DNA of 64,000 nucleotides from Actinia tenebrosa (Eukaryota; Cnidaria; Anthozoa; Actiniaria; Actiniidae), in NCBI RefSeq assembly GCF_009602425.1, contig NW_022261625.1:32375-96374 (forward strand). Direction: 5' to 3'. The position numbers and the translations under genes are program-made. A model generated the notes under the pieces. The model worked only from the letters and a program-made list of their open reading frames with translations, ran no database searches and had not been told where the DNA came from. This document shows positions 48,548 through 60,935 of the stretch, piece after piece (position 1 is the stretch's first letter; each line of letters opens with the position of its first letter).

Positions 48548-51500
48548 TCAGAACACTGACAAGCCTCTTGGTTCTAAGGTAATGAAGAGAATAGTCTCAA
48601 TTAGAGGTTTATTTGATTTGTTAAGCTGTGTTGAACACATCACCGACTTACCGACACCAAGACGGTCTGGCCTGGAAAAATCATGTCCAGTAGTTGTACG
48701 TTTTGTTCTTTCTGAGGAATATATTATCGAATGTCAGTTAATAAGTATGATATTAAATACATGTAGAAAAGATGGGCCTACCTTTGGAGTGATCGTAGTG
48801 AAAGTAGTGAGAGTCCACACTGGTAAAGGGTTTGGCTGTCGTATTAATGCTACCCTTTTGCGCTGAACTATAACTAAAACAAGTTTGAAGATAAAATTAT
48901 AAATGTTGCCTCTTTCCCGTGATAATATGTATTCTACCAATACCAATACCTTTTCTCTTCTGGTGGGCGGTAATCTGTCTTCATGACTGACGTCATCTCT
49001 GGTTTTGTCCCTCTTGTCAAAGCCAACTGCTCAGTGAAGCCTTTGTCGTATTCCAAAAAGGCTTTTCTCATATCCAGGCTAATCGGGTCTCTTGGAATAG
49101 AAAATCGAAATAAATATTAAAAAACAATAACAGTCGTTTGATTTTTAGGCCCCGTCCACACGTATTCGGAAATTTTTGTATCCGTATCCGGAAATTTTCG
49201 AAAACGCTCCGAATACGGATACTTGTGGACGGTCGTATACGCAAATGTTCGAATACGCTGACGTAAACAAGATTTTGCGCATGCTCAATAAGAAAACTAT
49301 CCTTCAAAGGGCCTAGGCACTCTGAGCGCACATCAGAGCGGATCAAGAAATTTCTGGATACGTGTGGACAGTGAAAACGATCCGAAAACGATTCGAATAC
49401 GCTGCGTGTGGATGCGAACATTTTCGTATCCGCAAAAAAAGATTTGCGGATACAAAATTTTCCGGATACGTGTGGAGGGGGCCTTAAACTAAACTCGATA
49501 AAGAGATTAAGTATCTTAGGGCTAGATCATTTAGTATTAGTTTTGTACTTATATTGTCTAATACAGGGTGTTACTACTAACCTCATTTTATTCATTTCCT
49601 TCAGTCTCTTCTGTATGGTACTCACATCGTCTTTTACTGCACTTTGCTTCGAAATGACGGTTCTTTCGGTTGATTCACTGATAAAAGGAAAGTAAACTTT
49701 GAGGTTCATTTTATTCAGCTCATTACAGTTCTAGCTTGGCATGTGGAATATTTACCTCGGATAGACATGTGAGTAATCTTGTTCAGCGGTTTGTTTCTTT
49801 CCTGCAGCCGGTACACTTGAATCAAGAGGGGCCTTTTTAGAAAACTGATGATGCTAAAAAGAAATGAGGCAAGACAGTTAATCAGGTTACGTGTCTAACA
49901 TTGTCTCAGTCGCAAAATATGCTTTTAGTTCACCTGCTCCGATCTTTTTGGTTCGCTGTCTGCTCCTAAGATGAAGTGTGAGGTGCGGTTGTCACCGGTT
50001 CGTTCCAAACATTCCACATTCTTCTCTTTAAGCATCACTGATAGAGAATCTTGATTTTGAAACTTTTCCTTCGACAAAAAAAAAACACCAAAAATCATGA
50101 ATGTACTTAGAAATCTTCTAGATCTAAAGACTCGTGAGATAAAATCTTTTCCCGGTCAATACATAAACTATTTTTTCCCAGTCTGTACCTGTTTCTCCGA
50201 GATATAAGGATCTGTAGGGGGTACTATTAATGCGCCATTTGTATCCAGATGACGGTATTCTGACAGAGGTGCACGTCTTGGAGTCAATGGTCTAAAGTCT
50301 GCAGGAGGTGAAGGGAAATCTTTGCCGAACACTGAAATATTACATATAAACAGTTAGTGAAAACATTGTCATGTTAATACAATGGGTGTAATAGGTCTTC
50401 ATGTCTGTCCTGACCTGATGCTTGTCTGTAGGCTTGAGCTGTTGAAGGGTTAGCGGCCAGCTCAATCGACTGTTTGGCTAAACGATTCTTCACCCATGTA
50501 ATTAAATAAGTAAAAGGAAAATATATATAAATAAGGCTACGTTTACATAATACCTCATTGAAATTTAAACCAACCAAAGAGTTGTATGCGTATACGTTTA
50601 GGCGTTCCATTTACAGACCCATTATAAGGAGCTCTGCTATCTATCCTGACAAGAGTTCAAACGCCTAGAGTGCTCGTACTTGTTCCGTGAAACAAAGTTG
50701 CATAACTAGTGACTAACAGTAAAACAAGACCAAAGTAAAACAAAAGACAATGGAATTATTATGTACTACTATGTATTATCAGTTACTCTTCTTGAACAGG
50801 TCGAGTTAAACCACTCTATTTAGCCGTGCAAATTCAGAACCTGCTCTGCACATGATCAGACCGTAAAACCATTATTACTGCGCATGCTCAACGGAATAAT
50901 GCGCAGTATTAAGGGATCTGGATACTAGATTGTAACAGCATATTCGGTTAAACAAACCTACTTTTTTTTTATAATTAAAGTTATCATTCTTTTGTAAAAA
51001 CAATGTACTGCTATGATCGAATTTGAACCGGTAAATGACGTCTGATGCTTCGTAAACGTGGCCTAGTTGATCAATTATTAGACTGAATGACCCCTTACCG
51101 ATTACAAAGAGTGTTCCGCTTTAAAAAAGGTTATTTTTACCTGCTTTCTCTTCATTTCTCTTTCTCTTGCCTTTAAATGATACAAACAATTTTTATTTAT
51201 TCATATATACTACTGAAGGTGACGGACCGGTCGGTATATGAAGGTGTTCTATATGTCATGTTGTCAGTTACGTACCTCTGCAGCAGCTCTGCCTTCAGAA
51301 GCATGGTACACGAAGTCTGATTGTTTCGTAGACTTTTGAACACTGAATTTATTGGTTTCCGGGATAACCTGCAGGAAATGTCAATGTCAAAAATCAAGAG
51401 AACAAAAAGAGGAGTGATCTTGAGTACGGTTAGTTATTACCTGAGAAGACAAAGGCGGTAGAGCAAACAACGGCTTGAACTGCCACGAATCTCGGGCCAC

Positions 51501-54500
51501 CACATAGTCTGAAATGGAAACAAAAATTTGGATCGTTTTCACGAATTGAAATAGCTAATAACCTTGATGCTTTTCGAGTGTTCTTCATAACGTAGTACTT
51601 GATATACACAAGGCTCGTTACTATACCTTTATGAGAGACAGATTTCTGTTCGTCATGGTGGTCACCAAGCTGCAATTAAGTAAAACACATACCATCAGTA
51701 TATAACACTGAATTCCAAGGCCTTTAGTATTGTAGCTCCTAAAATACCTGGAAGTGAGTGCTGATGTGGTAATATGGATGACTTGGATCATCTGGTAAGC
51801 AAATAGTATAGAATACATTAGAACTGATTGGAAAAGTATATCTAACCCTTAAGCTGATCAGTATTGGTGATGGGATAGCATGTTTTCATGTAGTGAGTTC
51901 CAGTATAACTTACACTTAGACTGATCAGTATTAATATAACTTTCTTGTTGGATGCTTAGAAATGGCTTCTCTTTTCCCTCTGCTTTATCAGTTGACAAAC
52001 GTGAAAAATAAAAGCTCAAGAACCTCATACCAGGAATTTCAGAACAACTGTTTACCAGGAAAACAAGCCATACTAATATCAATTTCTCATGCAATCAGTT
52101 ATAACGACAGCATTTGCCAGGAATTCATTTAGAATCATTTGCTAGGAAAATCCTGGACACTACCAACAAAACCATTCACCATTCAGGATTTTGAAAAACG
52201 AATCACTAAGTCCCACTCCTCTCCTCTAAATATTGGCAGATTTATCTTCACTTACTGTAAATGTACTCTGCTAAAACACTGTAATCTATCTCTCCACCAG
52301 GTTTGAAACTGTTACTCCTGTAAAGCAAGTAGAATTTAGTGTACGATTTAATACTCGTAATAACTTTATTCAGTAAACATACTTACCGTGTTATCAAGTC
52401 GTTTATCTCCTCTTCTGTTACGGATAGTACATACGTAGTTATCATGACTTTGAGTTGTTCTTTCGTTATGCATCCAGATCTTTTAAATATTTAAAAGGTA
52501 TATCAATCTTGATGAATGGAATGTGATATATTTTTACAAAGTTTGGTTACAAAAATAACATTTATTGTCTTACCTATCTGTATCATACTGGGCAAATATC
52601 TGTTGTATTTTGTCTTTCTGTCCTGCCATGTCGGCTGTTATGGCCTTGTTTATCCTTTTTCCTAATGACATCTTGGATTTGCTTTCCTTTGTACTTGCTT
52701 GTCTGCAGATTAACATTTATTACTAGATTTGGTTATACATCTTGATTAATCTTTAGTCTCATATACCGTATAAAATACACATCTCATTCACTCTGACAGC
52801 AAGCCGGTTCTAGTCATATAAGCCAGGTAAGCTCCATGAAGAATGACTTCCATCACTATCATGTAGAACATTACATACCTTGGCAACGAAAGACGACGAG
52901 CCCTATCGGTGATGCCCGAAGAGAATGGTTTGATGTAGAAGTCGTTCCGAGTGACAGAGTAAGGCATGATTGGATGTCCTGAAACATTCCAGTCTCCATT
53001 CCTGAACACGTTGGATCGATAAGTCTCAAGTGCAGTATTGGTAGAAATGGATGATGGGTTATCTGGTGACATTTTTGATGGCAGAAACCTGTTGCTGGTC
53101 TCTGTATCATAGCTGACAAGAAATTATGAAGGGCAATACTCAGTTATAATGGCTGAATATTCCAAAAATCAAGTATCGGCATCAACTTACTAAGTGCGGG
53201 TGTCTCCCATGTAAAAATGAGTAGTCCTTAAATCCCTTGTGTGATATTTTCTTTCTTTAGTACTCTCAGATGTATCTACCTTCTGCAAAATAAATTGTGA
53301 TGACCATAAATAACAACTGAATATACTGAGTGGCAAAACAAAATGACTATAGATTGAGCCTGCTTACTTTGGCTTCATTGAAGGAACTATCATAGATCGA
53401 GCCGTCATTTCCAATTTTCTTATTTACCAAGTATTTCTTCGCGAAATCCTAACGAGAGAAAAGTGAAATTAATTTTCAGTCTTAATGATAATGGCAGTGA
53501 GATACTTCGTACAGATATAACTAATGATATATCAGTAATATACTTACGAATATAGCCAATGTACACCAGTACTCACAGATATGCAATGATGTATCAGCAA
53601 TTTATTTACAGATATGCAATGGTATATCAGCAATACACTTACAGACATAGAATGGTATATTAACAATTTACTTACAGGAATACTAGTTCCCAGGTCAGGC
53701 TGCGCCTTTTTAGGAGCATCCAACCACTTTTTTTCAAAATCTTTTGATGTTGTAGGAAGTTTATGGTTACTACTACTGCCAAAACTAATACTAGAAACAT
53801 CCTGAAATATCAACATTCAATGCATGCATTAGAAGTGTTATATAGATAGCTTACTCAAGTCCATAACGCCTAGCTTCATTCCGGTCCTCGCGCATTTTTT
53901 CATGCCTTGGAGAGAAATCTTATCTTACCCGATCTACAGATTTGACCTTTCTCCTGGTGTCATTCAGTGCTGGCAGTGGTTTCTTTAAAGATTGAAAAAA
54001 AATTAGTTCAAGGGAGGTATGATCGAGTACTGATCTTTACGCCGACCCATGCAGTCGGTGGGCAGTTCAGAACTAAAAAACAGATTAAAAAGGAATTTCG
54101 TTGTTGTTTCAAACAAATTTCCACCCTGTTTTAGCCATTTGACATACTCATTACGGATTTATTACTCTTCCCCACGGTCGACAACAACAAAAAATCACCA
54201 AGAAATTGTGCAGCTGTGATCACTCACGAGCCTTTTGAAAGGACCAAGTACACTGATACCTGCTATAAGTATCAGGGAGGGGGGGATATTAACGTATTCC
54301 TTGATTACGTACGCATCATAATACTTTGTTGCCGTATGCAAGCACGCGCTATATACCATCACACAACACTACAGAACCTAGATCTATCATCCATGGCCAT
54401 GGTATCTAAATATAGTGAAGGTGGAAAGCCTCTTTAAAATAAAACAACTAAAAACGGCTCAGTTTTCGAACGACAACAGAGAAAATTGGAATTTACCTTA

Positions 54501-54658
54501 AAGTTGTTCGAAGTAGTAGTGTTCCATGGATCTAGCCTGGTGACTTCCAAGTCCCACTCGCCTTTTTGTAGTACATGATCTTTTACCAGAAGATCTTTAA
54601 TAGCGTTGCTAGAACTGAGTCGGTCGGGTCCGTACAAACTATCACGGAAGATATCCAT
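48548..54658 (-). CDS. EF-hand protein of unknown function, 704 aa
   Basis: Twenty-two phase-consistent exons (2115 nt): 54497-54658, 53929-53982, 53676-53801, 53368-53448, 53191-53282, 52879-53112, 52574-52702, 52387-52479, 52256-52317, 51748-51791, 51627-51669, 51441-51508, 51276-51368, 51141-51170, 50415-50487, 50189-50331, 49934-50068, 49756-49853, 49582-49677, 48950-49090, 48782-48873, 48548-48573. An EF-hand loop DTDRSGCITKEQ sits at 290-301 with Gln in the last ligand place, and a degenerate second hand follows (SFKPGGEIDYSVLAEYI). The rest is polar, low-complexity-like, with short Pro/Tyr motifs, a basic helix (AREREMKRKQNRLAKQ) and the end KEPRGLSVF. No membrane or signal segment. 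The style recalls axonemal or cytoskeletal EF-hand proteins, but I do not recognise a named family. The last two exons are less certain; an unspliced reading stops at 48934. Confidence 0.78.
49147..49485. mobile_element. MITE with GGCCCC-CCACACGTAT ends
   Basis: AGGCCCCGTCCACACGTATT at the left is mirrored by GGATACGTGTGGAGGGGGCC at the right. The inner arms continue with GGAAATTTT and GTATCCG. About 339 bp, no coding, inserted in the intron between EF-hand exons 19 and 20 (49091-49581). Confidence 0.85.
50666..50821. repeat. Dispersed MITE-like family, copy 3
   Basis: TAGAGTGCTCG at the left and CCACTCTATT at the right are imperfect inverted ends. The interior has TTCCGTGAAACAAA and an ACAAAAGACAATGGAATTAT block like those of the copies at 563 and 10169. 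In an EF-hand intron. Confidence 0.55.
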
Positions 54659-55303
54659 TGCTTTACAAACAACCAAATCCACGAATTATGACTCGTTTAC
54701 ACATACATTGATTTCTGTTTACCGATCCACTAACGCAAAGCAAGCAATACTGACCTTCGTGATGTTGCTTAGCAACGTCTAATTAGTATTCATCACGCTA
54801 ATTGTTATTAGAATCTANTGTTCCTTTGTTTTATAATCAATAACAAAACAAAAGCAAATACAAATAAAAGCAATACCGTAATTTTACATTAAACGTTAAA
54901 ACTGAATGCTTGAAACATAAACCAAGTTGCAAGTAGAAATGAGTGTTACTATATCAATGTATAGCATAATAAATAATCATACAGAAACTATAAAATGTTT
55001 TCTTAATTTAACTCGTGTAAAACTTTAAAAAATTATGAATCATGTCATCGTCGTCATCTTTATCTTATATAGCAGTGGGCATATTAGCTTTCTTATATAC
55101 GAGAAGTCCACAATAATCGTTCCTACCTGGAGTGCTGACGTCATGTGATAATGATGTCAACGCTGGCCTCAAATACAACGGGCTCACTAATACTCTTGTT
55201 AGTTCTCTCAACTCATTTAGATTTGGGTCTCTTGGTGAGCGCTCTTGGTAAGCATTGATCTTTAAAAAGGAGATCAATAATCCAAGGAGACCACTACATT
55301 GAC
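54659..55303. promoter_or_regulatory. Shared head-to-head intergenic region
   Basis: 645 bases separate the start codons of the minus-strand EF-hand gene and the plus-strand Kelch gene. A bidirectional promoter is likely by position. No CpG-rich block, TATA box or other core motif is obvious, and an ambiguous base lies near 54818. Confidence 0.45.
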
Positions 55304-58300
55304 ATGCTAAACGAAGGAGAGAATGTAGGGATAGAGTTTCTTCATTCAAAGCAGCTTCTTTCAGGTTTAAATCAACTGAGACAGCGACGTGAACTTTGTG
55401 ATGTGGAGCTGTGTGTTGGTAATGTTCAAGTGTTGGCCCATCGTGTTGTACTCTCAGCTTGTAGCGCTTATTTTGATGCAATGTTTACTGGCAACCTGTC
55501 TGAGAGTCAAAAACAAGTCATTTGTATCAAGGAAATCGATGAAGTTGCTTTAAAAATCCTCGTAGATTTTGCATATACTGGCAAAGCCGAGGTCAATCAA
55601 CACAATGTCCAACTTTTACTCCCAGCTGCCAATATGCTACAACTTACTAAAGTTAAAGAAGCGTGTTGTAGATTTTTAGCTAAACAACTACATCCTAGTA
55701 ACTGCTTAGGCATTGCTAAGTTTGCAGAGACATATTCTTGTTATGGTTTGGTAAAAAAAGCCAAAAGGTTTGTACAAGATAACTTCAGCTATGTCATTCA
55801 ACAAGAAGAATTTGTACTATTGCCGTTCAACCAACTGCTTGAACTTGTAAAAGACGATAACTTGAACGTACCATCAGAACAAGTCGTTTTTGAAGCTGTT
55901 ATTTCGTGGGTGAAATATAGGATTTTAGAGCGGGGACCCTATCTAGCTAGTTTACTCCAAGCAGTTCGTCTTTCGCTGTTAACTGTACGATTTCTTAACA
56001 AATGTTTTGAATCAAACGAGTTGATAAAATCAGACCGTAAATGTCAGAATCTAATAAACAATGCTCTAAAACATCGTCTGATGCCAGCTAAAAGACATTC
56101 CTTTGAGCAAGGCAACCAAACCCAGAGACGTCCAGTTTCTCGTATTTATGCGCTTGGAGGAAAAAATGGGTTGTTTGCGACTTTAAGTAGCGTAGAGTTA
56201 TATGAACCACTGAAAGAAAGATGGCGGGAAGTAACTCCTATGAACATGAGACGATTCGAGTTTGGAGCTGCTTTTTTAAATGGTAAGAGAAAAACTATAA
56301 TCAATAACTAATATAATTATACATTAGCCTTCAGCCATCCCTAGCTGATATCGTGTGAACTTGACATGATAAATGTATTATTTGTAGGTTTTTCTGTAGA
56401 TAATACATTTATGTCAAGTTCACTCAATGTCGCAATGGAGTATAAAATACGTTTGCTCAAGACCTCCACAGTTTTATCTCCAGCCTACGGCGTGGGCAGA
56501 TAATATAGCCTTGTCTTGACATTAACAATACCTTGGCCAAACTCGTCCAATAATTTTCAATTTGTCAATGTTAGCCTGTCTGTGCAAGGTAGCACCATTT
56601 GAAATCTTGTTTTATTGCACTAGATTTAAAAAAAATACATTCCCAATGTGATTACTGATTTAGAACTTTTTATGGTCTACAGGAAAACTGTATGCAGTTG
56701 GCGGGTTAGTGTGTGGAATGGGTTTACACAGTAGTACTAGTACACCCTTGAGGTACTGTGATAACAGTGTGGAGTGCTATGATCCTGATAAAGCAGAATG
56801 GACAGTAATGACACCCATGCACCAGTCTCGCAGCAATCATTGTGTGCAAGCACTAGGTAAAGACTTTCATATCATAGAGTTAGGATATGCACTCAGATTG
56901 GTTGAAAACTGTGCTTTATCAGTGAACAAAGCACAGTGCTGATGCCATCCAAGCGCACAAAGTGCTGCTAGAACCTGCAACTGTCTTTCTTTTTACATAA
57001 ATATATTCAACACTGAAAAAAAAGTAACTATATATTAAAAAGAATAAAACAGCTTTTTTTGTGCTCCATTCAGTAATAAAGCACTTGGAAAGCGCCGTAA
57101 GCACTCAAGAAGTGTGAAAAGCTATGTTTATTACAGAATGGAGCACAGAAAAAGCTGTTTTATTTGTTAAGTATGATACCTGTAGATACATGTAGATTTG
57201 TTATCATTTAGGCTTCTTTTTCCCTTCCAGATGAGTATCTCTATGCTCTAGGAGGATATGATGGTACAACCTACCTAAATACTGTGGAATGTTATGATGC
57301 CAAATCAAATGAATGGAAACACTGTGCACCCATGAAGTTTAGTCGCAGTTGTTTTGCAACAGCAGTTGCAGATGGCTTCCTGTATGCGTTAGGTGGATAT
57401 GGACCTTCATACCTCAGTACTGTAGAGCGTTATGACTCGGAAACTAACACCTGGGAAATGATGGCTGCTATGAGTACAAATAGGATAAACTTTGGTGTGG
57501 GTGTTATTTCTGGTTGTCTTTTTGTAGTCGGTAAGTTATTATTATTTATACATCTTCTCATTAATCCCATATAGGTAACTGTCCAATTATTTTCTTAATT
57601 GCACAGGTCTTGTTGATATGGGATTAATTAGGCAGCTATATAATTAATAGGTAACGGGATTTCATGCTCCCCAATCAAAAAATAATTAGACTCGAAAAAT
57701 TCCTCTGACTGCCAAATTGGACTCAGCCTACGGCCCCATCCAATATTGGAAGTCCTCGGAATTTTCCTCATCCAATTATTTCTTAATTGGGCAGCATGGA
57801 GTCCTATTACATATACTTATTATTTTATTGATGTGTATTAATGCTCTCTAACATCTAAGCAATATATATTAATTAGCTGTGAGCTCAGTTGGTTAAGCAT
57901 TGGTTTATTGTGCAGGAGGCCATGGGCTCAAGCCTAAGCTGGACCATTACTCAAGGTCTTTAATTAATTGAGCAGAAATTGTTGCCTTTATAATTATATC
58001 TACAAATGTTTAGACTTTGAAGAGGGTCTGGAAGGGTTTTGCAGGAGGGGAATTTCAGGGAAAGATAGAGCATGATTTGATGTCCAACCCCCCCCCTGTT
58101 GCAGACCCTTTTTACCCTGTCTCTCCATTATTCATCTTCCTTCTTGCTCAAGTTTAAAGTCGTGTTCAGTAATGAACCAAAAATGTCAAAATTGTAGACA
58201 GTGAGAAGAATAACTACCAAAAACTATTTTTGTCAGAGAACAACAAAGAATGGCTGTATCAAGCTTCCAAAAATATATGGAGCTCTTGTACGTCACTCTA

Positions 58301-58842
58301 GCGTGCCCGCCCTAACATCAATATTTAAATATGTGCGCCCAAATGCCAATGGTACACTGAAAAAGATCAGGTCACAGATGCAAATTTGTCTGTAAGAGTT
58401 TTTCAAAGATTCTTTATCAGAGACAAACATTTCAATAGTATTACTTGTTTGTTATATTAAAAGATTACTGCAGACAAAAATGGAATAAATTTGCACTCCG
58501 CTTCACCCCCACCCCCCAAACTTTCCATTGCTGTATCTATTGACATTAAAGTCCTTTATAATATTACTTATGTTTGTAGGTGGTCATAATGGTGTATCCC
58601 ATCTTAGAAGTGTAGAATGTTTTGATCCTATCTCTAATGAATGGACAATGGTTGCTCCAATGAATAAACCAAGAACTGGACTTAGTGTTTCTGTACTCAA
58701 TCAACTGCTGTATGCTGTAGGAGGGCATGATGGATGTGGATATCTTAATATTGTTCAGTGTTACAATCCTCGTACCAATGCCTGGCATAATGCTGCACCA
58801 ATGATTTCAAGTAGATGTAGTTTTGGAATTGCAGCCATGTAG
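55304..58842 (+). CDS. BTB-BACK-Kelch protein (KLHL-type Cul3 adaptor)
   Basis: Exons 55304-56282, 56683-56856, 57231-57530, 58580-58842 give 571 aa. The BTB domain covers about residues 15-125 (CDVELCVG, HRVVLSACSAYFDAMFTG, LVDFAYTG) and BACK about 130-235. Six Kelch repeats follow, each with a GG pair (YALGG, YAVGG, YALGG, YALGG, FVVGG, YAVGG) and a later W. KLHL proteins link substrates to Cullin-3 ubiquitin ligases: BTB binds Cul3 and the propeller binds substrate. All three introns are phase 1 in the codon of a Gly at a blade junction, matching repeat boundaries. Repeat 2 carries an insertion (CGMGLHSSTSTPLRYCDN). The substrate and precise orthologue are not recognisable. Opposite neighbour: the EF-hand gene, head to head. 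Confidence 0.93.
56356..56427. repeat. Hairpin of 24-base arms
   Basis: GTGAACTTGACATGATAAAT and its near-perfect complement ATTTATGTCAAGTTCAC flank a loop of about 20 bases in Kelch intron 1. Confidence 0.75.
57043..57164. repeat. Foldback element in Kelch intron 2
   Basis: AATAAAACAGCTTTTTTTGT then GCTCCATTCAGTAATAAA is mirrored by TTTATTACAGAATGGAGC then ACAGAAAAAGCTGTTTTATT. Arms of about 40 bases. Confidence 0.8.
57651..57810. repeat. Foldback element in Kelch intron 3
   Basis: GTAACGGGATTTCATGCTCC then CCAATCAAAAAATAATT is mirrored by AATTATTTCTTAATTGG and GCAGCATGGAGTCCTATTAC. About 160 bp, non-coding. Confidence 0.75.
57880..57960 (+). repeat. tRNA-derived SINE-like sequence, second copy type
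   Basis: TGTGAGCTCAGTTGGTTAAGC (A-box region) is followed by GGGCTCAAGCCTAAGC (B-box region) at tRNA spacing. The arms are degraded, so it is unlikely to be a working tRNA gene. Lies in Kelch intron 3. Confidence 0.55.
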
Positions 58843-60523
58843 TCTGACAAGTTTCTACCTTAATTAATAGATGGTATGTATCACCACATTATATATTTTA
58901 TTTAAAAAACAAATATTTTAAAAAACAAAATGGATTTGAAAGCTATTACTTAAATATCAATGTTGATGGACATCTGTATTTAAGAGTCACAGATGTCCTT
59001 CTCTTTCATATACCTTCAAAGGCTTTATACATTTTGAAATCACATCTGTTTTGCAATTGGAAAGAGTCTCAGCACATATAAGTATTATTGCAATACTGAA
59101 ATCTTTAGTAATGAATGTTTTCCAATTTTACCTTGTGATAAATACTTGTACATTTTAGAAAATAAGATAGATTATAATTGATATCAATTAATTTCAGGAC
59201 ACCGACATCCTCTCCACATGTATCTGGATATTTTTGAAAGAGAATGTTTTATTATGTTTTCAAAACAATTGTTGTTCACACGTAGCATTTTCAAATAGTT
59301 TACACCTGTGCACATGTATCCATTTTCCAAAATTGCATTTTTAAGGCCAATCTGCAAAGAAAAAATATTGTTTTTAAAAATATCCAGATACAGCTGATGG
59401 ATGGGGCTTGAATGTACATAGGGAATCTTTCCTTTTTTTTACAAATTATAAGAATCATATCAGGAATGGACTTTTGATAACTTCACTGTTTATGTAGTTT
59501 ATCCCCAAAGAGAACTAACAGTCAGAAAAGATAAACTTTGATAACATTCTGTGGTGCATAAACATTGTAATAATGCAGTAAGTCATTGTTTTTATATTTT
59601 AAAATGTATATATCTCATTTTAGGCGTAGATAGGTTTATGATAAATAATTACGCATATTAAATATTTTAAATAAATTCCTAGAAAATACAAAACTTGATT
59701 AACCTCTTTACCAACTGAAATAACACTGATTTGATTTTGGAGTAGAAGACAGATGACTTGATAATATCATAGAATATTACAGTCTACACAAGAAAGGGTA
59801 CTTTGACTAGTTGCATGATTGGTCTTCCCTTAAATACTATTAATTACCAAATAATATCAATCCTATCAATGTGAATAAATGCAATCTAATCAAATTAAAG
59901 TCTATCTAGTCTTTCCATGTTTTGATGGTTATACTAAAAGGTATGCTCTTCCATCTATGTTNNNNNNNNNNNNNNNNNNNNNNNNNNNNNNNNNNNNNNN
60001 NNNNNNNNNNNNNNNNNNNNNNNNNNNNNNNNNNNNNNNNNNNNNNNNNNNNNNNNNNNNNNNNNNNNNNNNNNNNNNNNNNNNNNNNNNNNNNNNNNNN
60101 NNNNNNNNNNNNNNNNNNNNNNNNNNNNNNNNNNNNNNNNNNNNNNNNNNNNNNNNNNNNNNNNNNNNNNNNNNNNNNNNNNNNNNNNNNNNNNNNNNNN
60201 NNNNNNNNNNNNNNNNNNNNNNNNNNNNNNNNNNNNNNNNNNNNNNNNNNNNNNNNNNNNNNNNNNNNNNNNNNNNNNNNNNNNNNNNNNNNNNNNNNNN
60301 NNNNNNNNNNNNNNNNTTCCATGTTTTGATGGTTATACTAAAAGGTATGCTCTTCCATCTATGTTCTTCAGTCTTTCCATGTTTTGATGGTTATACTAAA
60401 AGGTATGCTCTGACCTGAGAGTTAAAATATTTATATTGTTACTATCTAAATATAAATTTGATTGAAATACAACAGCTGTTGTCAATCTGTATCAGAGGAA
60501 ACAGATTCTTTATGTATTCCTTT
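58843..60523. other. Kelch 3' flank with interrupted 58-bp minisatellite
   Basis: Non-coding, AT-rich. From about 59913 a 58-bp unit containing TTCCATGTTTTGATGGTTAT repeats up to 60414, interrupted by a 355-base N run (59962-60316). No gene is supported. Open frames across the Ns are artefacts. Confidence 0.85.
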
Positions 60524-60707
60524 CAGGGCTCGAAATAGGAATTTTTATTAGCCTTCCATAGTAAAGGAGCATGGTAAAAGGAGGTCATTCCAGTAAATAT
60601 TGCATGCCATTTTATTATTCATTTGTCAGCACATTGTTATTTTCTCCTGCCAAACCTGAAATTTGGCCTGTCATTTGGCCATTGGCAGGCAGCTATTTTG
60701 AGCCCTG
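60524..60707. mobile_element. Short TIR element (CAGGGCTCGAAATAG ends)
   Basis: CAGGGCTCGAAATAG at the left is mirrored by CTATTTTGAGCCCTG at the right. 184 bp, with an internal GCCA/TTGGC-rich segment and no coding. CAGGG ends recall hAT-type elements; no certain 8-bp duplication is seen. Confidence 0.75.
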
Positions 60708-60749
60708 ACCTTTAAATATAAAAATCTTATAATATGTCTTAAACTATTT

Positions 60750-60935
60750 ATACATATCAAACCTCTAATAAGTGGTGTTTTTGATCAAAAATATTCATAC
60801 ATATTCAACCTCTATTGAGTGGTCTTTTTGATCAAAGATATTCATACATATCAAACCTCTATTGAGTGGTCTTTTCAATCGAAGATTTTCAAACAACCAT
60901 AAGAAGCCTTTTTGTACAAACCTCTATTAAGTGGA
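60750..60935. repeat. About 47-bp tandem repeat touching the synthase last exon
   Basis: Three to four units with CATACATAT, AACCTCTATTGAGTGG and TTTTTGATCAAAGAT. The last unit-like block, AAACCTCTATTAAGTGG, lies inside the terminal coding exon of the synthase gene. Confidence 0.7.

Noticed and set aside
48660-48685. 20-base micro-exon near the end of the EF-hand gene
   Set aside because: It is phase-compatible but not needed: direct joining of 48782 to 48573 gives a clean stop and a conserved-looking end.
59879-60418. Frames across the second N run
   Set aside because: 58-bp repeat and gap sequence only.
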